Below, piece by piece: positions 42,320 through 51,057 of a stretch of 64,000 nucleotides of DNA. The position numbers were made by a program, and so were the translations under genes. The notes under the pieces are model-generated. The model saw nothing but the letters and a program-made list of their open reading frames with translations, was not told the origin of the DNA and ran no database searches. Position 1 is the first letter of the stretch; each line of letters begins with the position of its first letter. The stretch covers positions 1-64,000 of the forward strand of contig CALKOC010000008.1 in assembly GCA_938091085.1 (NCBI GenBank). Direction: 5' to 3'. This DNA is from an uncultured Alphaproteobacteria bacterium (GTDB lineage: Bacteria; Pseudomonadota; Alphaproteobacteria; RS24).

Positions 42320-42675
42320 GTATATTACTGTTATAGTTCATTTTTTTGGGCGTATGACTAAACTGTTTTGAAATATATTTTCCTGCCGGGCTTTATGTGA
42401 GATGAACGGCTTTTTCAACATCAAATGATAATACTTAAATCATTAGGATAGAACTGCAGTTTCTTTGCTCCGGACACACATGCCTCTATTCCTGAAATGG
42501 CCAGAGATATTCCATAGTTATGCTCGCCCTGTTTTTATTATTGGCTACAACAAGATGATGTTTTCACTGAAAATTGGATTTTTAGGGATTTAGTCGAGCT
42601 ATTTGACCCGATGAATTACAATCTCTTCGAGCATGCCCGTTCCCTGCAGTCCTAAAGTCCAGATAATGCATTTGC
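42320..42675. other. Gene-free stretch, possible gene remnant
   Basis: No convincing gene is present in these 356 bases, which lie between the convergent MarR and DUF1214-like genes. On the plus strand, a frame of about 45 codons without start (about 42517-42654) runs as YYWLQQDDVFTENW and continues with RDLVELFDPMNYN before a stop. It looks protein-like and could be the tail of a decayed gene. I do not recognise it. No terminator was found. Confidence 0.35.
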
Positions 42676-44124
42676 TTAGTATTCACGGTAGCGCATTCGG
42701 ATATGTTTTTGACGTTCAGCCACTTCCAAACGGCGTTGAGATTGAGTTACCATAGTTGGGTTTTTATAAGCTAACTCTCCCCTTATATTATCGAAATTAA
42801 CTTTGCGTACATTTACCTGCGGGAATTTATCCGCTGAAGGCTCGTCCGCATACCAGAATCGGAAAACCATCTGACCGTTTAAAAGACCTGTAGTATCTAC
42901 CCAATTTGAAACTCCGGGGTCTTTATGAGCAACTACCAGATAAGTGCTGTTATTTTCAGCAGCTTCCATTTGGGAGTGGTTCCGGCTCGATACATAATTT
43001 GCTTGATCCGTTGACTGCATCCAAGCGTCACCAAGGTGAAACCCGATATAATCAGGTTTTGTTGGATTCTCAATTTCTAGAATTAAGGCTTCATCTTTTT
43101 CGAGTGCAAACATGCCACTTGCATAAAGAAGCTTAGCACCAGCCATGCCACCAGCCACGAAAGGCGGTTCAGGAGGGTTTACATCATTTACCGGAAGGCG
43201 AGCTTCACCATCAAAATCACGGTCTCCCCATGCTTCCAAGCCTATCTGCATAAGCCAGTTCCAAAACTCAATCTGATTGGCAGTCTTCTCACCCAGAGAA
43301 CGCATCTGCTCTGCTCTCTCCGCCGTCGTGACATGTGAGGGGGGTATACCTTCAAAACCTATACGAACAATATCCAAATCTAGCGGGTGTTCTTGTGACC
43401 AATTAAAGAAAGTCTCGCGTATCACTAAAAACTTCGCCACACGTTCTTTAGACTCTGCTTCATCATTATCATTTTTACAGGGCAACATTGCCTTAGTTGC
43501 CAGCCAGTTACCCTCATAATTATCAGGTTTCTCGGGTGATAAGAGTATCTCAAAGCTACCGTCAGGCTCTATCTGCAAGCTATAGTTATCAATAAACCCA
43601 AGCGTCTGATTGCGGCATGTTTTAAACTCTTTCAACGACCCCGTATCACCAACTATGTTAGTGCCTGTTTGGAAAAGAACCAGTCCAGGTGCCTGAGGAA
43701 TATCACGAAGTGTTTTCGCATTATTACCGCGATAGTAAGGAACTCTGCCGGTAACTCTGTAAGCAAAATTTCCATCTATCGGTGCTTGCAAATAAGCATT
43801 GTCGGCATTGTCACCAGTCCATTTACTCAAAAATGTAATAGCCCTTTCAAAGCGAGGCGTTTCTGGGTTGTTATTAAAATCACTACCAGTAATGCGCACT
43901 AAATGCCCAAGCAGATATTTATAACCTTCTTGAAGTCGACGTTCTTCAAGAGGCGGTGCCATGGCGATAGGACTGGTTAGATTTCTTTCAGCCTTTTTCA
44001 AATTCGCAAGTAGCGTGTCAAAACCATCCTCAAGTTCAGTCTGATAGGCAGGTTTTGTCCATTCCCGCGCGAGAAAAAAAACAAAAATTACGGCTACTAA
44101 CCCGATAAAAATATATTTCTTCAT
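42676..44124 (-). CDS. Membrane-anchored DUF1214-like protein
   Basis: A 482-residue protein with a single N-terminal hydrophobic segment (about residues 4-20), likely a signal anchor, so the body is periplasmic. Its strand-rich core carries the signatures also found in the protein at 13825: FAYRVTGRVPYYRG, EPDGSFEILLSPE, EGNWLATK and VSNWVDTTGLLNGQMVFRFW. The family is DUF1214-like, function unknown to me. The presence of one cytoplasmic and one exported copy suggests a substrate-binding role in two compartments (inference). It is a single-gene unit; AGAGAGAAG precedes the ATG. Confidence 0.72.
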   Translation of the reverse strand: MKKYIFIGLVAVIFVFFLAREWTKPAYQTELEDGFDTLLANLKKAERNLTSPIAMAPPLEERRLQEGYKYLLGHLVRITGSDFNNNPETPRFERAITFLSKWTGDNADNAYLQAPIDGNFAYRVTGRVPYYRGNNAKTLRDIPQAPGLVLFQTGTNIVGDTGSLKEFKTCRNQTLGFIDNYSLQIEPDGSFEILLSPEKPDNYEGNWLATKAMLPCKNDNDEAESKERVAKFLVIRETFFNWSQEHPLDLDIVRIGFEGIPPSHVTTAERAEQMRSLGEKTANQIEFWNWLMQIGLEAWGDRDFDGEARLPVNDVNPPEPPFVAGGMAGAKLLYASGMFALEKDEALILEIENPTKPDYIGFHLGDAWMQSTDQANYVSSRNHSQMEAAENNSTYLVVAHKDPGVSNWVDTTGLLNGQMVFRFWYADEPSADKFPQVNVRKVNFDNIRGELAYKNPTMVTQSQRRLEVAERQKHIRMRYREY

Positions 44125-44435
44125 GATGAACTTCTCTCTATTGCGGCAGCAATTAACCCTGCTGAGCTTAGTGCTTAAACTTATTATTAATTAACTGATT
44201 ATTAAAAATGTAAGCAGTTACAATTAGACAGCATTATTAATAATAAAATAATAACGTTATCCTCGTTTACCAGAATTATCTAACGCCTTTATTTCAATAA
44301 TTCATCTGCAGCATAAAATTTGAAGCTGATTAAATACTTTAATGAAAAAAGTAGTTGAGCATACCTCTCTTTTCAGTGCGTTAATGTTTTAACTGCACTC
44401 TAAAATAAAGAGTTAATATGGGGACCATTTAGAAA
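44125..44435. other. AT-rich gene-free stretch before the tRNA
   Basis: These 311 bases contain no gene I can support. They are strongly AT-rich, with runs of TTATTA/TAATAA type. They hold the imperfect inverted repeat at 44375-44399 and, at the right end, a short palindrome that includes the tRNA CCA end. This is the border between the catabolic region and the housekeeping region. Confidence 0.5.
44375..44399. promoter_or_regulatory. Imperfect inverted repeat downstream of tRNA-Leu
   Basis: AGTGCGTTAA (44375-44384) pairs with TTAACTGCACT (44389-44399), with one bulged base. There is no T-run on either side, so a classic terminator is unlikely. It may be an operator or a processing signal. 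Confidence 0.35.
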
Positions 44436-44522
44436 TGGTGCGGTCGAGAAGACTCGAACTTCCACGGGTGTTACCCCACAGCGACCTCAACGCTGCGCGT
44501 CTACCAATTCCGCCACGACCGC
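44436..44522 (-). tRNA. tRNA-Leu (anticodon GAG)
   Basis: An 87-base class II tRNA. The acceptor stem GCGGTCG pairs with CGACCGC. The D-loop has GGTAGACGC, and the anticodon stem CAGCG/CGCTG encloses loop TTGAGGT, giving anticodon GAG (44486-44488), which reads CUC/CUU. A long variable arm (GGGGTAACACCC) and a TTCGAGT T-loop are present. The 3' CCA is encoded (44436-44438). It sits between cysH and the accessory region; tRNA-Leu genes are frequent sites of island insertion, but no attachment repeat was found. Confidence 0.97.
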
Positions 44523-44540
44523 ACTGGTAAGAGAACCTTC

Positions 44541-44569
44541 GCTTTAGCAAATCCGGCTGGTTGCCTCAA
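44541..44569 (-). promoter_or_regulatory. Putative sigma-70 promoter of tRNA-Leu
   Basis: On the minus strand TTGAGG (44564-44569) and TAAAGC (44541-44546) are separated by 17 bp. Transcription would begin about 11 bases before the tRNA 5' end. It lies in the 64-bp gap after the cysH stop. Confidence 0.5.
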
Positions 44570-44586
44570 GCTAAAACTTGAAAAGT

Positions 44587-45360
44587 TTATATACCCTCGC
44601 CATAGACAAATTCAGTGCCATGCATGCCGCATTCTTCTTTGTCTTGTTCAGACCAACGCCCAGAACGATAATCATCCCCTGCTTTGACTTTATCCGTGCA
44701 GGGCATACATCCAATTGATAAATAGCCATCTTTGACAAGAGGGTGCTTAGGAAGATTATGAGTTTCCAAATAAGCTTGCAGGTCTTCTAGTGTGAAATCT
44801 GCAAGTGGATTTATTCTCAACCGCGCAGCAGCTTCGTCATCAATTTCGATACGTTGCATACTGCCACGCTGGGAAGTCTGAAACCGCTTGCGACCCGTCA
44901 ATACGGCTTTAAACCCTTTTAAGGCGCGTTCTTGAGGTAAATTCTTACGAATATGGCAGCACATATCATTATTTTTCTGCCACAAATCTTCGTTACTATC
45001 TTTTTCTGCCAGATCCGTCGGGTGAGGACCGATAGATCGCACATCGGTTAAGCCAAGAAGGGTTTGGAGGCGATCTCTGTAACGTAGAGTTTCCCCAAAA
45101 AGCTTACCGGTATTTAAAAAGATGACGGGTGTGGTCGGATCAATTTGAGCCACCATATGCAACAGCACAGCTGACTCTGCGCCAAAAGAAGAGACAACAC
45201 AAATCTCATCTTTAAACTCGTGCTGTAACATTGTGGTAAGAAAATCAATAGCTGACAGCTCCGATGTACGCGACAGTACATCCATAGCCTGGTGCTTAAG
45301 ATTTTCCGCTAAGACTTCTCTGTCTGTAACAGCGTTTCCGTCTTTAATGGACAGGGACAT
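44587..45360 (-). CDS. cysH: Adenylyl-sulfate (APS) reductase, thioredoxin-dependent
   Basis: A 257-residue assimilatory sulfonucleotide reductase. The nucleotide loop is SSFGAESAV. Cys134-Cys135 and Cys218-x2-Cys221 form the pairs that bind a [4Fe-4S] cluster, which marks the APS-using rather than the PAPS-using type. The catalytic Cys244 lies in the ECGMH motif near the C-terminus. It reduces activated sulfate to sulfite in the cytoplasm. Its start overlaps the siroheme-synthase-like gene by 52 bp. The N-terminal helices before the nucleotide loop are of normal length with this start, so the overlap is probably real. Sulfate released by the sulfatase could feed this route. Confidence 0.95.
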   Translation of the reverse strand: MSLSIKDGNAVTDREVLAENLKHQAMDVLSRTSELSAIDFLTTMLQHEFKDEICVVSSFGAESAVLLHMVAQIDPTTPVIFLNTGKLFGETLRYRDRLQTLLGLTDVRSIGPHPTDLAEKDSNEDLWQKNNDMCCHIRKNLPQERALKGFKAVLTGRKRFQTSQRGSMQRIEIDDEAAARLRINPLADFTLEDLQAYLETHNLPKHPLVKDGYLSIGCMPCTDKVKAGDDYRSGRWSEQDKEECGMHGTEFVYGEGI

Positions 45361-45917
45361 TCCAACCAGCCTTCTTCATCAATCAACTCATTCGTGTTTT
45401 TGGTGACTTCGCTAAAGCTCAGCCCTTCATCGCGCCATTTGTGTCGTGCGGCGCCAATAATTTCCAGCCTGTCCGCCCATACAGGCGCAAAACGTGCTGA
45501 CAAAAACTCCCTTAAGCGCCGTGCAAGCGCGGGCGACATCCCTCCAGTGGAGGCTGTCATTAGCAATTTCCCCCGCCGGATAATTGACGGCACATGAAAA
45601 TCACAAAGCGGCTTCACATCCTCAACATTAACCAAAACACCCTGCTCTCGGGCTTGTTCGGCCAATCTTTGCGCCTCGTCATCCTCAAGATTAGCAATGA
45701 AGATAATCGCATATTTGCTTATATCTTCCGCTGTCGGCAGATGAAGCTTCATCTCATCCCCAGCGGCTTCACGCATCTCCTCACCCGGTGCTGGTGCGAA
45801 AATGTCAATCTTGCTGACATCGGCATCACGGAGCATATCCAACCGCTTCACCGCCTGAAGTCCGTTTCCAATAACAGCAACTTTCAAGGACGATACATCT
45901 AAGATAATCGGAAGCAT
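45309..45917 (-). CDS. Siroheme synthase N-terminal-like: precorrin-2 dehydrogenase/sirohydrochlorin ferrochelatase
   Basis: A 202-residue protein like the N-terminal (CysG-B/Met8) part of siroheme synthase. It has a Rossmann fold with VAVIGNGLQAVKR, the NVEDVKPLCDFHVPSIIRRGKL segment typical of the family, and STGGMSPALARRLRE. It makes sirohydrochlorin from precorrin-2 and inserts iron, giving the cofactor of sulfite reductase. The methyltransferase domain of full-length CysG is absent, so a separate CobA would be needed. It is the first gene of the two-gene cys unit, divergent from lipB. Confidence 0.9.
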   Translation of the reverse strand: MLPIILDVSSLKVAVIGNGLQAVKRLDMLRDADVSKIDIFAPAPGEEMREAAGDEMKLHLPTAEDISKYAIIFIANLEDDEAQRLAEQAREQGVLVNVEDVKPLCDFHVPSIIRRGKLLMTASTGGMSPALARRLREFLSARFAPVWADRLEIIGAARHKWRDEGLSFSEVTKNTNELIDEEGWLECPCPLKTETLLQTEKS

Positions 45918-45984
45918 GACTAACCTTTCTCATTATTTATAACGGTTTCATTCATTTTTGTCATTATTAAATGTAGAATTAAAT

Positions 45985-46009
45985 ATTATACATTTCTAAT
46001 ATGTATAAT
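45985..46009. promoter_or_regulatory. Inverted repeat with two divergent -10 elements
   Basis: ATTATACAT (45985-45993) and ATGTATAAT (46001-46009) form a perfect 9-bp inverted repeat with a 7-bp spacer. Each arm contains a TATAAT: one facing the cys genes (minus strand, 45985-45990), one facing lipB (46004-46009). No clear -35 elements are seen. A dimeric regulator bound here would block or activate both directions. Confidence 0.6.
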
Positions 46010-46050
46010 ATAAATCATACAGTTCTTTAGTTCTCGTGATAATATTCAAT

Positions 46051-46749
46051 ATGACTGAAATTGGCGAGCAAATCACTCATCCTGTTTTGAAAGAATACTC
46101 CAATGAAATTATTGGGTTGCCTAGCTGTCGATTATCAACGACGCCTGTGACCTACCCAGAGGCCGTATCGGAGATGGAGGCACATATAGCAGCCATGCGC
46201 ACCGGAGAGCATGATGAGCTTTTATGGTTTCTCGAGCACCCCCCTCTTTACACAGCCGGTACAGGCGCACAAGAAAGCGACTTACTCAGTCCTGAAAAAT
46301 TTCCGGTCTTTAAATCAGGGCGCGGCGGGCAATTTACATATCACGGGCCGGGACAACGTGTTGTCTATGTTATGCTCGACCTCAACCAAAGAGGACGCGA
46401 TGTCCGACGTTTTGTTCAGCAATTACAAAATTGGATTATCAATGCCCTCAATGAATGTGGCCTTCAGACCAGAACTGACAGCGCCAATATCGGCGTCTGG
46501 GTTGACAGACCGGATCTTGGAGAAAATCGTGCAGATAAAATCGCAGCCATTGGTGTCAGATTAAGAAAATGGATTAGCTTTCACGGCATTTCAATAAATG
46601 TAAGCCCGGATTTATCACATTTTAACGGCATTATACCTTGTGGGATAGCTGATCAGAATGTCACAAGCCTACAAGCATTAGGCATGGACATATCAATGAC
46701 AGAATTAGACGCGGCATTGATTAAGACGTTTCAGACCAGCTTTGAATAA
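46051..46749 (+). CDS. lipB: Octanoyltransferase (lipoyl synthesis)
   Basis: A 232-residue LipB. It has the family block GRGGQFTYHGPGQRVVY (about 90-106), the catalytic Lys163 in DKIAAIGVR and the nucleophile Cys197 in IIPCGIADQ. It transfers octanoyl from acyl carrier protein to lipoyl domains of 2-oxoacid dehydrogenases and the glycine cleavage system. The ATG at 46051 is preferred to a GTG five codons upstream; neither has an obvious binding site. It converges on pccA with one base between stops. Confidence 0.95.
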   Translation: MTEIGEQITHPVLKEYSNEIIGLPSCRLSTTPVTYPEAVSEMEAHIAAMRTGEHDELLWFLEHPPLYTAGTGAQESDLLSPEKFPVFKSGRGGQFTYHGPGQRVVYVMLDLNQRGRDVRRFVQQLQNWIINALNECGLQTRTDSANIGVWVDRPDLGENRADKIAAIGVRLRKWISFHGISINVSPDLSHFNGIIPCGIADQNVTSLQALGMDISMTELDAALIKTFQTSFE

Positions 46750-46750
46750 G

Positions 46751-48736
46751 TTATTCAAACTCAATCATAATATCGTCAACAGCTAGCTTATCTCCGGCGG
46801 CAACAAGAACCGACTTCACTGTTGCATCTTTTTCAGCGCGGAGGATATTTTCCATCTTCATGGCCTCCACAACAGCGAGAGCCTGTCCTGACTTAACCTC
46901 TTGCCCCTCTTCGACATCAATGGACATCACAACACCAGGCATCGGGCACAATAATTCTTTACTGCTTGCGCCGTCTGTTTTCTCGGGCATATAGATCATC
47001 AATTCTTGCGCCCGCAAACTTCTGACAAACACTTCTTGCGCCTTACCACGTGAGGTCAGCACATAACCTTCTGGCCTAGAGTCGACAACAAGCGAGATCG
47101 CTTGACCATTCACTTTACCTTCGAAAAATAAATCACCTGGCAACCAGAGGCTTTCAAGCTCAAACGTTTCATCGTCCAGAACAATTCCATTTTCATCAAA
47201 TCGCGCTGTAAAAACATGATCTTCAACCTGAACTGCCATAGCATCGGGCAATGTCGCTTCATAATTTGGCATGGCTCCGGAGATCTCGGATGCGCGGTCC
47301 AACACATAAGAGCGCATATAAAAAGCGATGACAGCGCGTTCTTTGTATTGCTGTAACGATAAAGGCGCACCCTCAAAACCATCCGGATATTCCTCGGCAA
47401 TAAATGCTGTTGTTAGCGCTCCATCACGGAACCGCTCATGAAGCATAATTGCGGCAAGGAAATCAATATTATGGCGGATACCATCTATTCTAAACCTGTC
47501 CAATGCATCAGCCATCGCATCAATCGACGTCATGCGGTCGTCAGCATGCGTCACGAGCTTGGCAATCATCGGGTCATAAAACAGCGAAATTTCACCACCT
47601 TCATAAACACCCGTATCATTACGAACAGTCACACCATCCCTGACACCCTCTTGGGGCGGACGATAACGAGTTAGGCGACCCGTTGAAGGGAGAAAGCCTC
47701 TATAAGGATCTTCAGCATAAATCCGGCTTTCCATGGCCCAGCCGTTCAGCTTCACATCTTTTTGCGCCAAAGAGAGTTTTTCACCTGCAGCAACTTTGAT
47801 CATCTGCTCAACAAGATCAATACCGGTAATTAATTCGGTAACTGGATGCTCAACCTGCAAGCGCGTATTCATTTCTAGGAAGTAAAAGTTTTTATCGCCA
47901 TCAACGATAAACTCCACTGTTCCGGCAGAGCAATAATCAACCGCTTTAGACAGCGCGACAGCTTCTTCCCCCATCGCCTTTCTGGTTTTCGCATCCAGAA
48001 ATGGACTAGGTGCTTCTTCAATAACTTTTTGATTTCGGCGTTGAATAGAGCATTCGCGCTCCCCAAGATAAATCACATTGCCATGCTTATCGCCCAACAC
48101 CTGAATTTCAATATGGCGGGGTTGCGTAACAAATTTTTCTATAAAGATTCTATCATCACCAAAGCTGGAGGCCGCTTCATTTTTGGAGGACTGAAAACCT
48201 TCTTTTGCTTCCTCGTCATTCCAAGCAATCCGCATGCCCTTCCCGCCACCACCGGCAGAAGCTTTAATCATCACGGGATAGCCAATTTCAGCAGCTATCT
48301 TAACCGCCTCATCAGCGTCCTCAATCAACCCCATATGACCAGGAACTGTGCTGACACCAGCTTCCATGGCAAGTTTTTTGGAGGTGATTTTATCGCCCAT
48401 CATCTCAATCGCACCCGCAGGTGGGCCGATAAACGCAACGCCTGCCTTATCGAGTGCTTCAGCAAAAAGCTTATTCTCACTCAAAAAACCATACCCGGGA
48501 TGAACAGCTTCAGCGCCGGTCTGTTTAATGGCATCGAGAATTTTATCAATAATGAGGTAGCTCTCAGACGCAGGGGCGCCGCCAATATGAACAGCTTCAT
48601 CAGCCTCACGCACATGCAAAGCATCTGCATCAGCATCTGAATAAACAGCGACTGTTTTAATACCCATGGCACGGGCTGTCCGAATTACACGGCAGGCAAT
48701 TTCACCACGATTAGCAATTAAAATCTTTTGAAACAT
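46751..48736 (-). CDS. pccA: Propionyl-CoA carboxylase, biotin-containing alpha subunit
   Basis: A 661-residue biotin carboxylase/carrier protein. The biotin carboxylase domain starts with KILIANRGEIACRVIR, has an ATP-grasp glycine loop (KASAGGGGKGMRIA) and the RDCS-like GERECSIQRRNQK. The biotinylated Lys627 is in EAMKMEN near the C-terminus. The length and the domain between about 460 and 580 fit propionyl- rather than acetyl-CoA carboxylase. With PccB, it converts propionyl-CoA to methylmalonyl-CoA. It follows pccB by nine bases. Propionyl-CoA is the expected product of the Ltp2-type aldolase upstream in the window. Confidence 0.95.
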   Translation of the reverse strand: MFQKILIANRGEIACRVIRTARAMGIKTVAVYSDADADALHVREADEAVHIGGAPASESYLIIDKILDAIKQTGAEAVHPGYGFLSENKLFAEALDKAGVAFIGPPAGAIEMMGDKITSKKLAMEAGVSTVPGHMGLIEDADEAVKIAAEIGYPVMIKASAGGGGKGMRIAWNDEEAKEGFQSSKNEAASSFGDDRIFIEKFVTQPRHIEIQVLGDKHGNVIYLGERECSIQRRNQKVIEEAPSPFLDAKTRKAMGEEAVALSKAVDYCSAGTVEFIVDGDKNFYFLEMNTRLQVEHPVTELITGIDLVEQMIKVAAGEKLSLAQKDVKLNGWAMESRIYAEDPYRGFLPSTGRLTRYRPPQEGVRDGVTVRNDTGVYEGGEISLFYDPMIAKLVTHADDRMTSIDAMADALDRFRIDGIRHNIDFLAAIMLHERFRDGALTTAFIAEEYPDGFEGAPLSLQQYKERAVIAFYMRSYVLDRASEISGAMPNYEATLPDAMAVQVEDHVFTARFDENGIVLDDETFELESLWLPGDLFFEGKVNGQAISLVVDSRPEGYVLTSRGKAQEVFVRSLRAQELMIYMPEKTDGASSKELLCPMPGVVMSIDVEEGQEVKSGQALAVVEAMKMENILRAEKDATVKSVLVAAGDKLAVDDIMIEFE

Positions 48737-48745
48737 GTGTGTGAC

Positions 48746-50278
48746 CTATAGAGGGATGTTGTCGTGTTTTTTCCAAGGATTATCCAGCTTCTTGCCTTTC
48801 AGCAAAGCTAAAGCACGACAAATCCTCATACGGGTATTTCTGGGCTGTATCACTTCATCTATGTAGCCACGCTCGGCAGCCACGAAAGGATTCAGGAACC
48901 TGTCTTCATATTCTTCCGTGCGTTTTTCAATCTCTTCAGGATCATCTAAAGATTTACGGAAAATAATCTCAACCGCTCCTTTTGCGCCCATAACAGCAAT
49001 TTCAGCTGTCGGCCATGCGTAGTTCACATCGCCGCGCAAATGTTTTGAAGCCATCACATCGTAAGCGCCACCATAGGCCTTACGTGTGATAATTGTGATT
49101 TTTGGAACAGTAGCTTCCGCATAGGCGAACAGCAATTTCGCACCATGCTTAATCAACCCGCCATATTCCTGAGCAGTCCCCGGCAAGAAGCCAGGCACAT
49201 CAACGAGTGTGACAACCGGAATCTCAAAAGCATCACAAAACCTGACAAACCTTGCAGCTTTTCGGCTCGAGTCACTATCTAGAACCCCGGCGAGAACCAT
49301 TGGCTGGTTCGCAACAAAACCAACGGTACTGCCTTCCATGCGTCCAAAGCCAACAACAATGTTTTTGGCAAAATCTTTTTGAATTTCGAAAAAGTCACCT
49401 TCATCTGACACTTTGTAAATTAATTCCTTAATGTCGTAAGGCATGTTCGGATTGGATGGGATTAACGTATCTAAAGATAAATCAGGCTCATCAGCAGGCT
49501 GATGACTTGGGAGTACTGGCACCCCTGAGCGATTAGACTGTGGTAGAAAGTCAATAAACCGTCTTAGCTCGGTCAGCGCTTCAATATCATTGTCATAAGC
49601 CCCATCCGCAACGGAAGACTTCGTGGTGTGGACTTTCGCGCCGCCCAACTCCTCTGCTGTTACCTCTTCATTTGTTACAGTTTTAACAACATCAGGGCCT
49701 GTCACAAACATGTAGGATGAATTACGGACCATAAAGACAAAATCAGTCAGTGCAGGTGAGTAAACGTCACCACCCGCGCAAGGCCCCATAATCATCGTGA
49801 TTTGTGGGATAACACCCGAGGCCAGCGTGTTTCTTTGGAATACTTCGGCATAACCGCCAAGCGCATCAACACCTTCTTGAATCCGCGCCCCCCCTGCATC
49901 GAGAATACCAACAATCGGCAAACCGTTGCGTAAGGCCATATCTTGAACTTTATTGATTTTTTGAGCGTGAGCTTTAGAGAGTGACCCACCAAAAACGGTA
50001 AAGTCTTTGGCAAAAATATAAATCGCGCGGCCATTTACTGTACCCCAGCCAGTCACAACACCATCGCCGGGGATTTTCTGATTTTCCATGCCGAATTCAT
50101 GGCAATTATGCTCAACGAACATGTCATATTCTTCGAATGACCCTTCGTCGAGGAGAAGTTCAATGCGCTCTCTTGCCGTCAACTTGCCTCTGGCATGCTG
50201 AGCTTCAATTCTTTTCTCGCCACCACCCAAACGGGCAATTCGACGACGTTCTTCAAGTTCTTCTATGACTTCTCTCAT
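48746..50278 (-). CDS. pccB: Propionyl-CoA carboxylase, carboxyltransferase beta subunit
   Basis: A 510-residue carboxyltransferase with the two crotonase-like halves of acyl-CoA carboxylase beta subunits. Signatures include [39 protein letters not shown], the second-half GFLPGTAQE and [10 protein letters not shown], and the ending [16 protein letters not shown]. Length and sequence match PccB. It is translated just before pccA, and the two form the alpha6-beta6 complex. Confidence 0.96.
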   Translation of the reverse strand: MREVIEELEERRRIARLGGGEKRIEAQHARGKLTARERIELLLDEGSFEEYDMFVEHNCHEFGMENQKIPGDGVVTGWGTVNGRAIYIFAKDFTVFGGSLSKAHAQKINKVQDMALRNGLPIVGILDAGGARIQEGVDALGGYAEVFQRNTLASGVIPQITMIMGPCAGGDVYSPALTDFVFMVRNSSYMFVTGPDVVKTVTNEEVTAEELGGAKVHTTKSSVADGAYDNDIEALTELRRFIDFLPQSNRSGVPVLPSHQPADEPDLSLDTLIPSNPNMPYDIKELIYKVSDEGDFFEIQKDFAKNIVVGFGRMEGSTVGFVANQPMVLAGVLDSDSSRKAARFVRFCDAFEIPVVTLVDVPGFLPGTAQEYGGLIKHGAKLLFAYAEATVPKITIITRKAYGGAYDVMASKHLRGDVNYAWPTAEIAVMGAKGAVEIIFRKSLDDPEEIEKRTEEYEDRFLNPFVAAERGYIDEVIQPRNTRMRICRALALLKGKKLDNPWKKHDNIPL

Positions 50279-50341
50279 CCCACCCCACTCAAGTCTGTCC
50301 TTAAAACTCTGCTCATTAACGATGATATTTAATAATTTGAA

Positions 50342-51055
50342 TCAGGAAAAAAATAAAGAAAAATAGTCACTTAAAGTCTCTATTTCCCTTTTCAATCCAT
50401 CCAGACGCGCCATTGCTTCGCTATCTTCACCCCAGTGTTCAAACTGGAAAAACTCATCCAAAAAAGCAGCCCGCCAAATATTTTCAGTTTTATATTCACC
50501 AGCTTCCATATGTAATGCCAGAACAGCTGACCCTAGTAAACCTGCCCCATGCGCCAGTCCCGTCAAGCGCAAGGGATTAGGCTCCACACCCTCGCCCCCT
50601 TTAGCAATCTGGGTCAAAATCTCAATACTCGACTGCGATTGCTTTATTGGCGCAACGCCAGCCCCAATTTGGAGGGACACACCAAAGGCAGCCTTCGCCC
50701 AGTCTAGATAGGGCGTCCATATCTCGTCCTGACGTTGCACCAACGCATCGGGATGCGTGGCGCGATAACACAATAGATCTGTCTCGCCATAAGAAGCAAA
50801 AGCCTGCGCTGTGGCCCCATAGGTCTCAGATACACGATCGAGAGCTGTATAAACTAGACGGCTCATCGGCATATCAGATGAAATAATATCTTCCTCTACT
50901 TGTCGCCACTCATCCGCAACTGCTTCCGCCAGTCGCGCATATGGCAGTGCCAGCAGTTTTTTTGCAGGTGTCATGAGTTTGTGCTCATCAAGACGAATAA
51001 TATGACCCTCTGCAGTCTCCTCGACGCTCACCTGTTCATAAAATCTACGCGCCAT
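50342..51055 (-). CDS. ATP12-family F1-ATPase assembly chaperone
   Basis: A 237-residue protein with the ATP12 pattern: an N-terminal RRFYEQVSVEE, RLDEHKLMTPAKKLLALP, the central DTDLLCYRA-like ETDLLCYRATHP, and the SLQIGAGVAPI segment. In mitochondria and Alphaproteobacteria it binds the F1 alpha subunit before assembly. Its presence beside an RluC-type gene is characteristic of Alphaproteobacteria. It starts two bases after the pseudouridine synthase stop. Confidence 0.92.
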   Translation of the reverse strand: MARRFYEQVSVEETAEGHIIRLDEHKLMTPAKKLLALPYARLAEAVADEWRQVEEDIISSDMPMSRLVYTALDRVSETYGATAQAFASYGETDLLCYRATHPDALVQRQDEIWTPYLDWAKAAFGVSLQIGAGVAPIKQSQSSIEILTQIAKGGEGVEPNPLRLTGLAHGAGLLGSAVLALHMEAGEYKTENIWRAAFLDEFFQFEHWGEDSEAMARLDGLKREIETLSDYFSLFFS

Positions 51056-51057
51056 AA

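Noticed and set aside
44375-44399. Rho-independent terminator for tRNA-Leu
   Set aside because: The stem is bulged and no T-run follows on the minus strand; kept only as an inverted repeat.
45309-45360. A later cysH start to avoid the 52-bp overlap
   Set aside because: Starting at the Met at 45285 would remove helices normally present before the nucleotide loop, and it has no binding site either.
48029-48640. A 203-codon plus-strand open frame opposite pccA
   Set aside because: It is antisense to a well-defined biotin carboxylase domain, without a ribosome-binding site or recognisable motifs.
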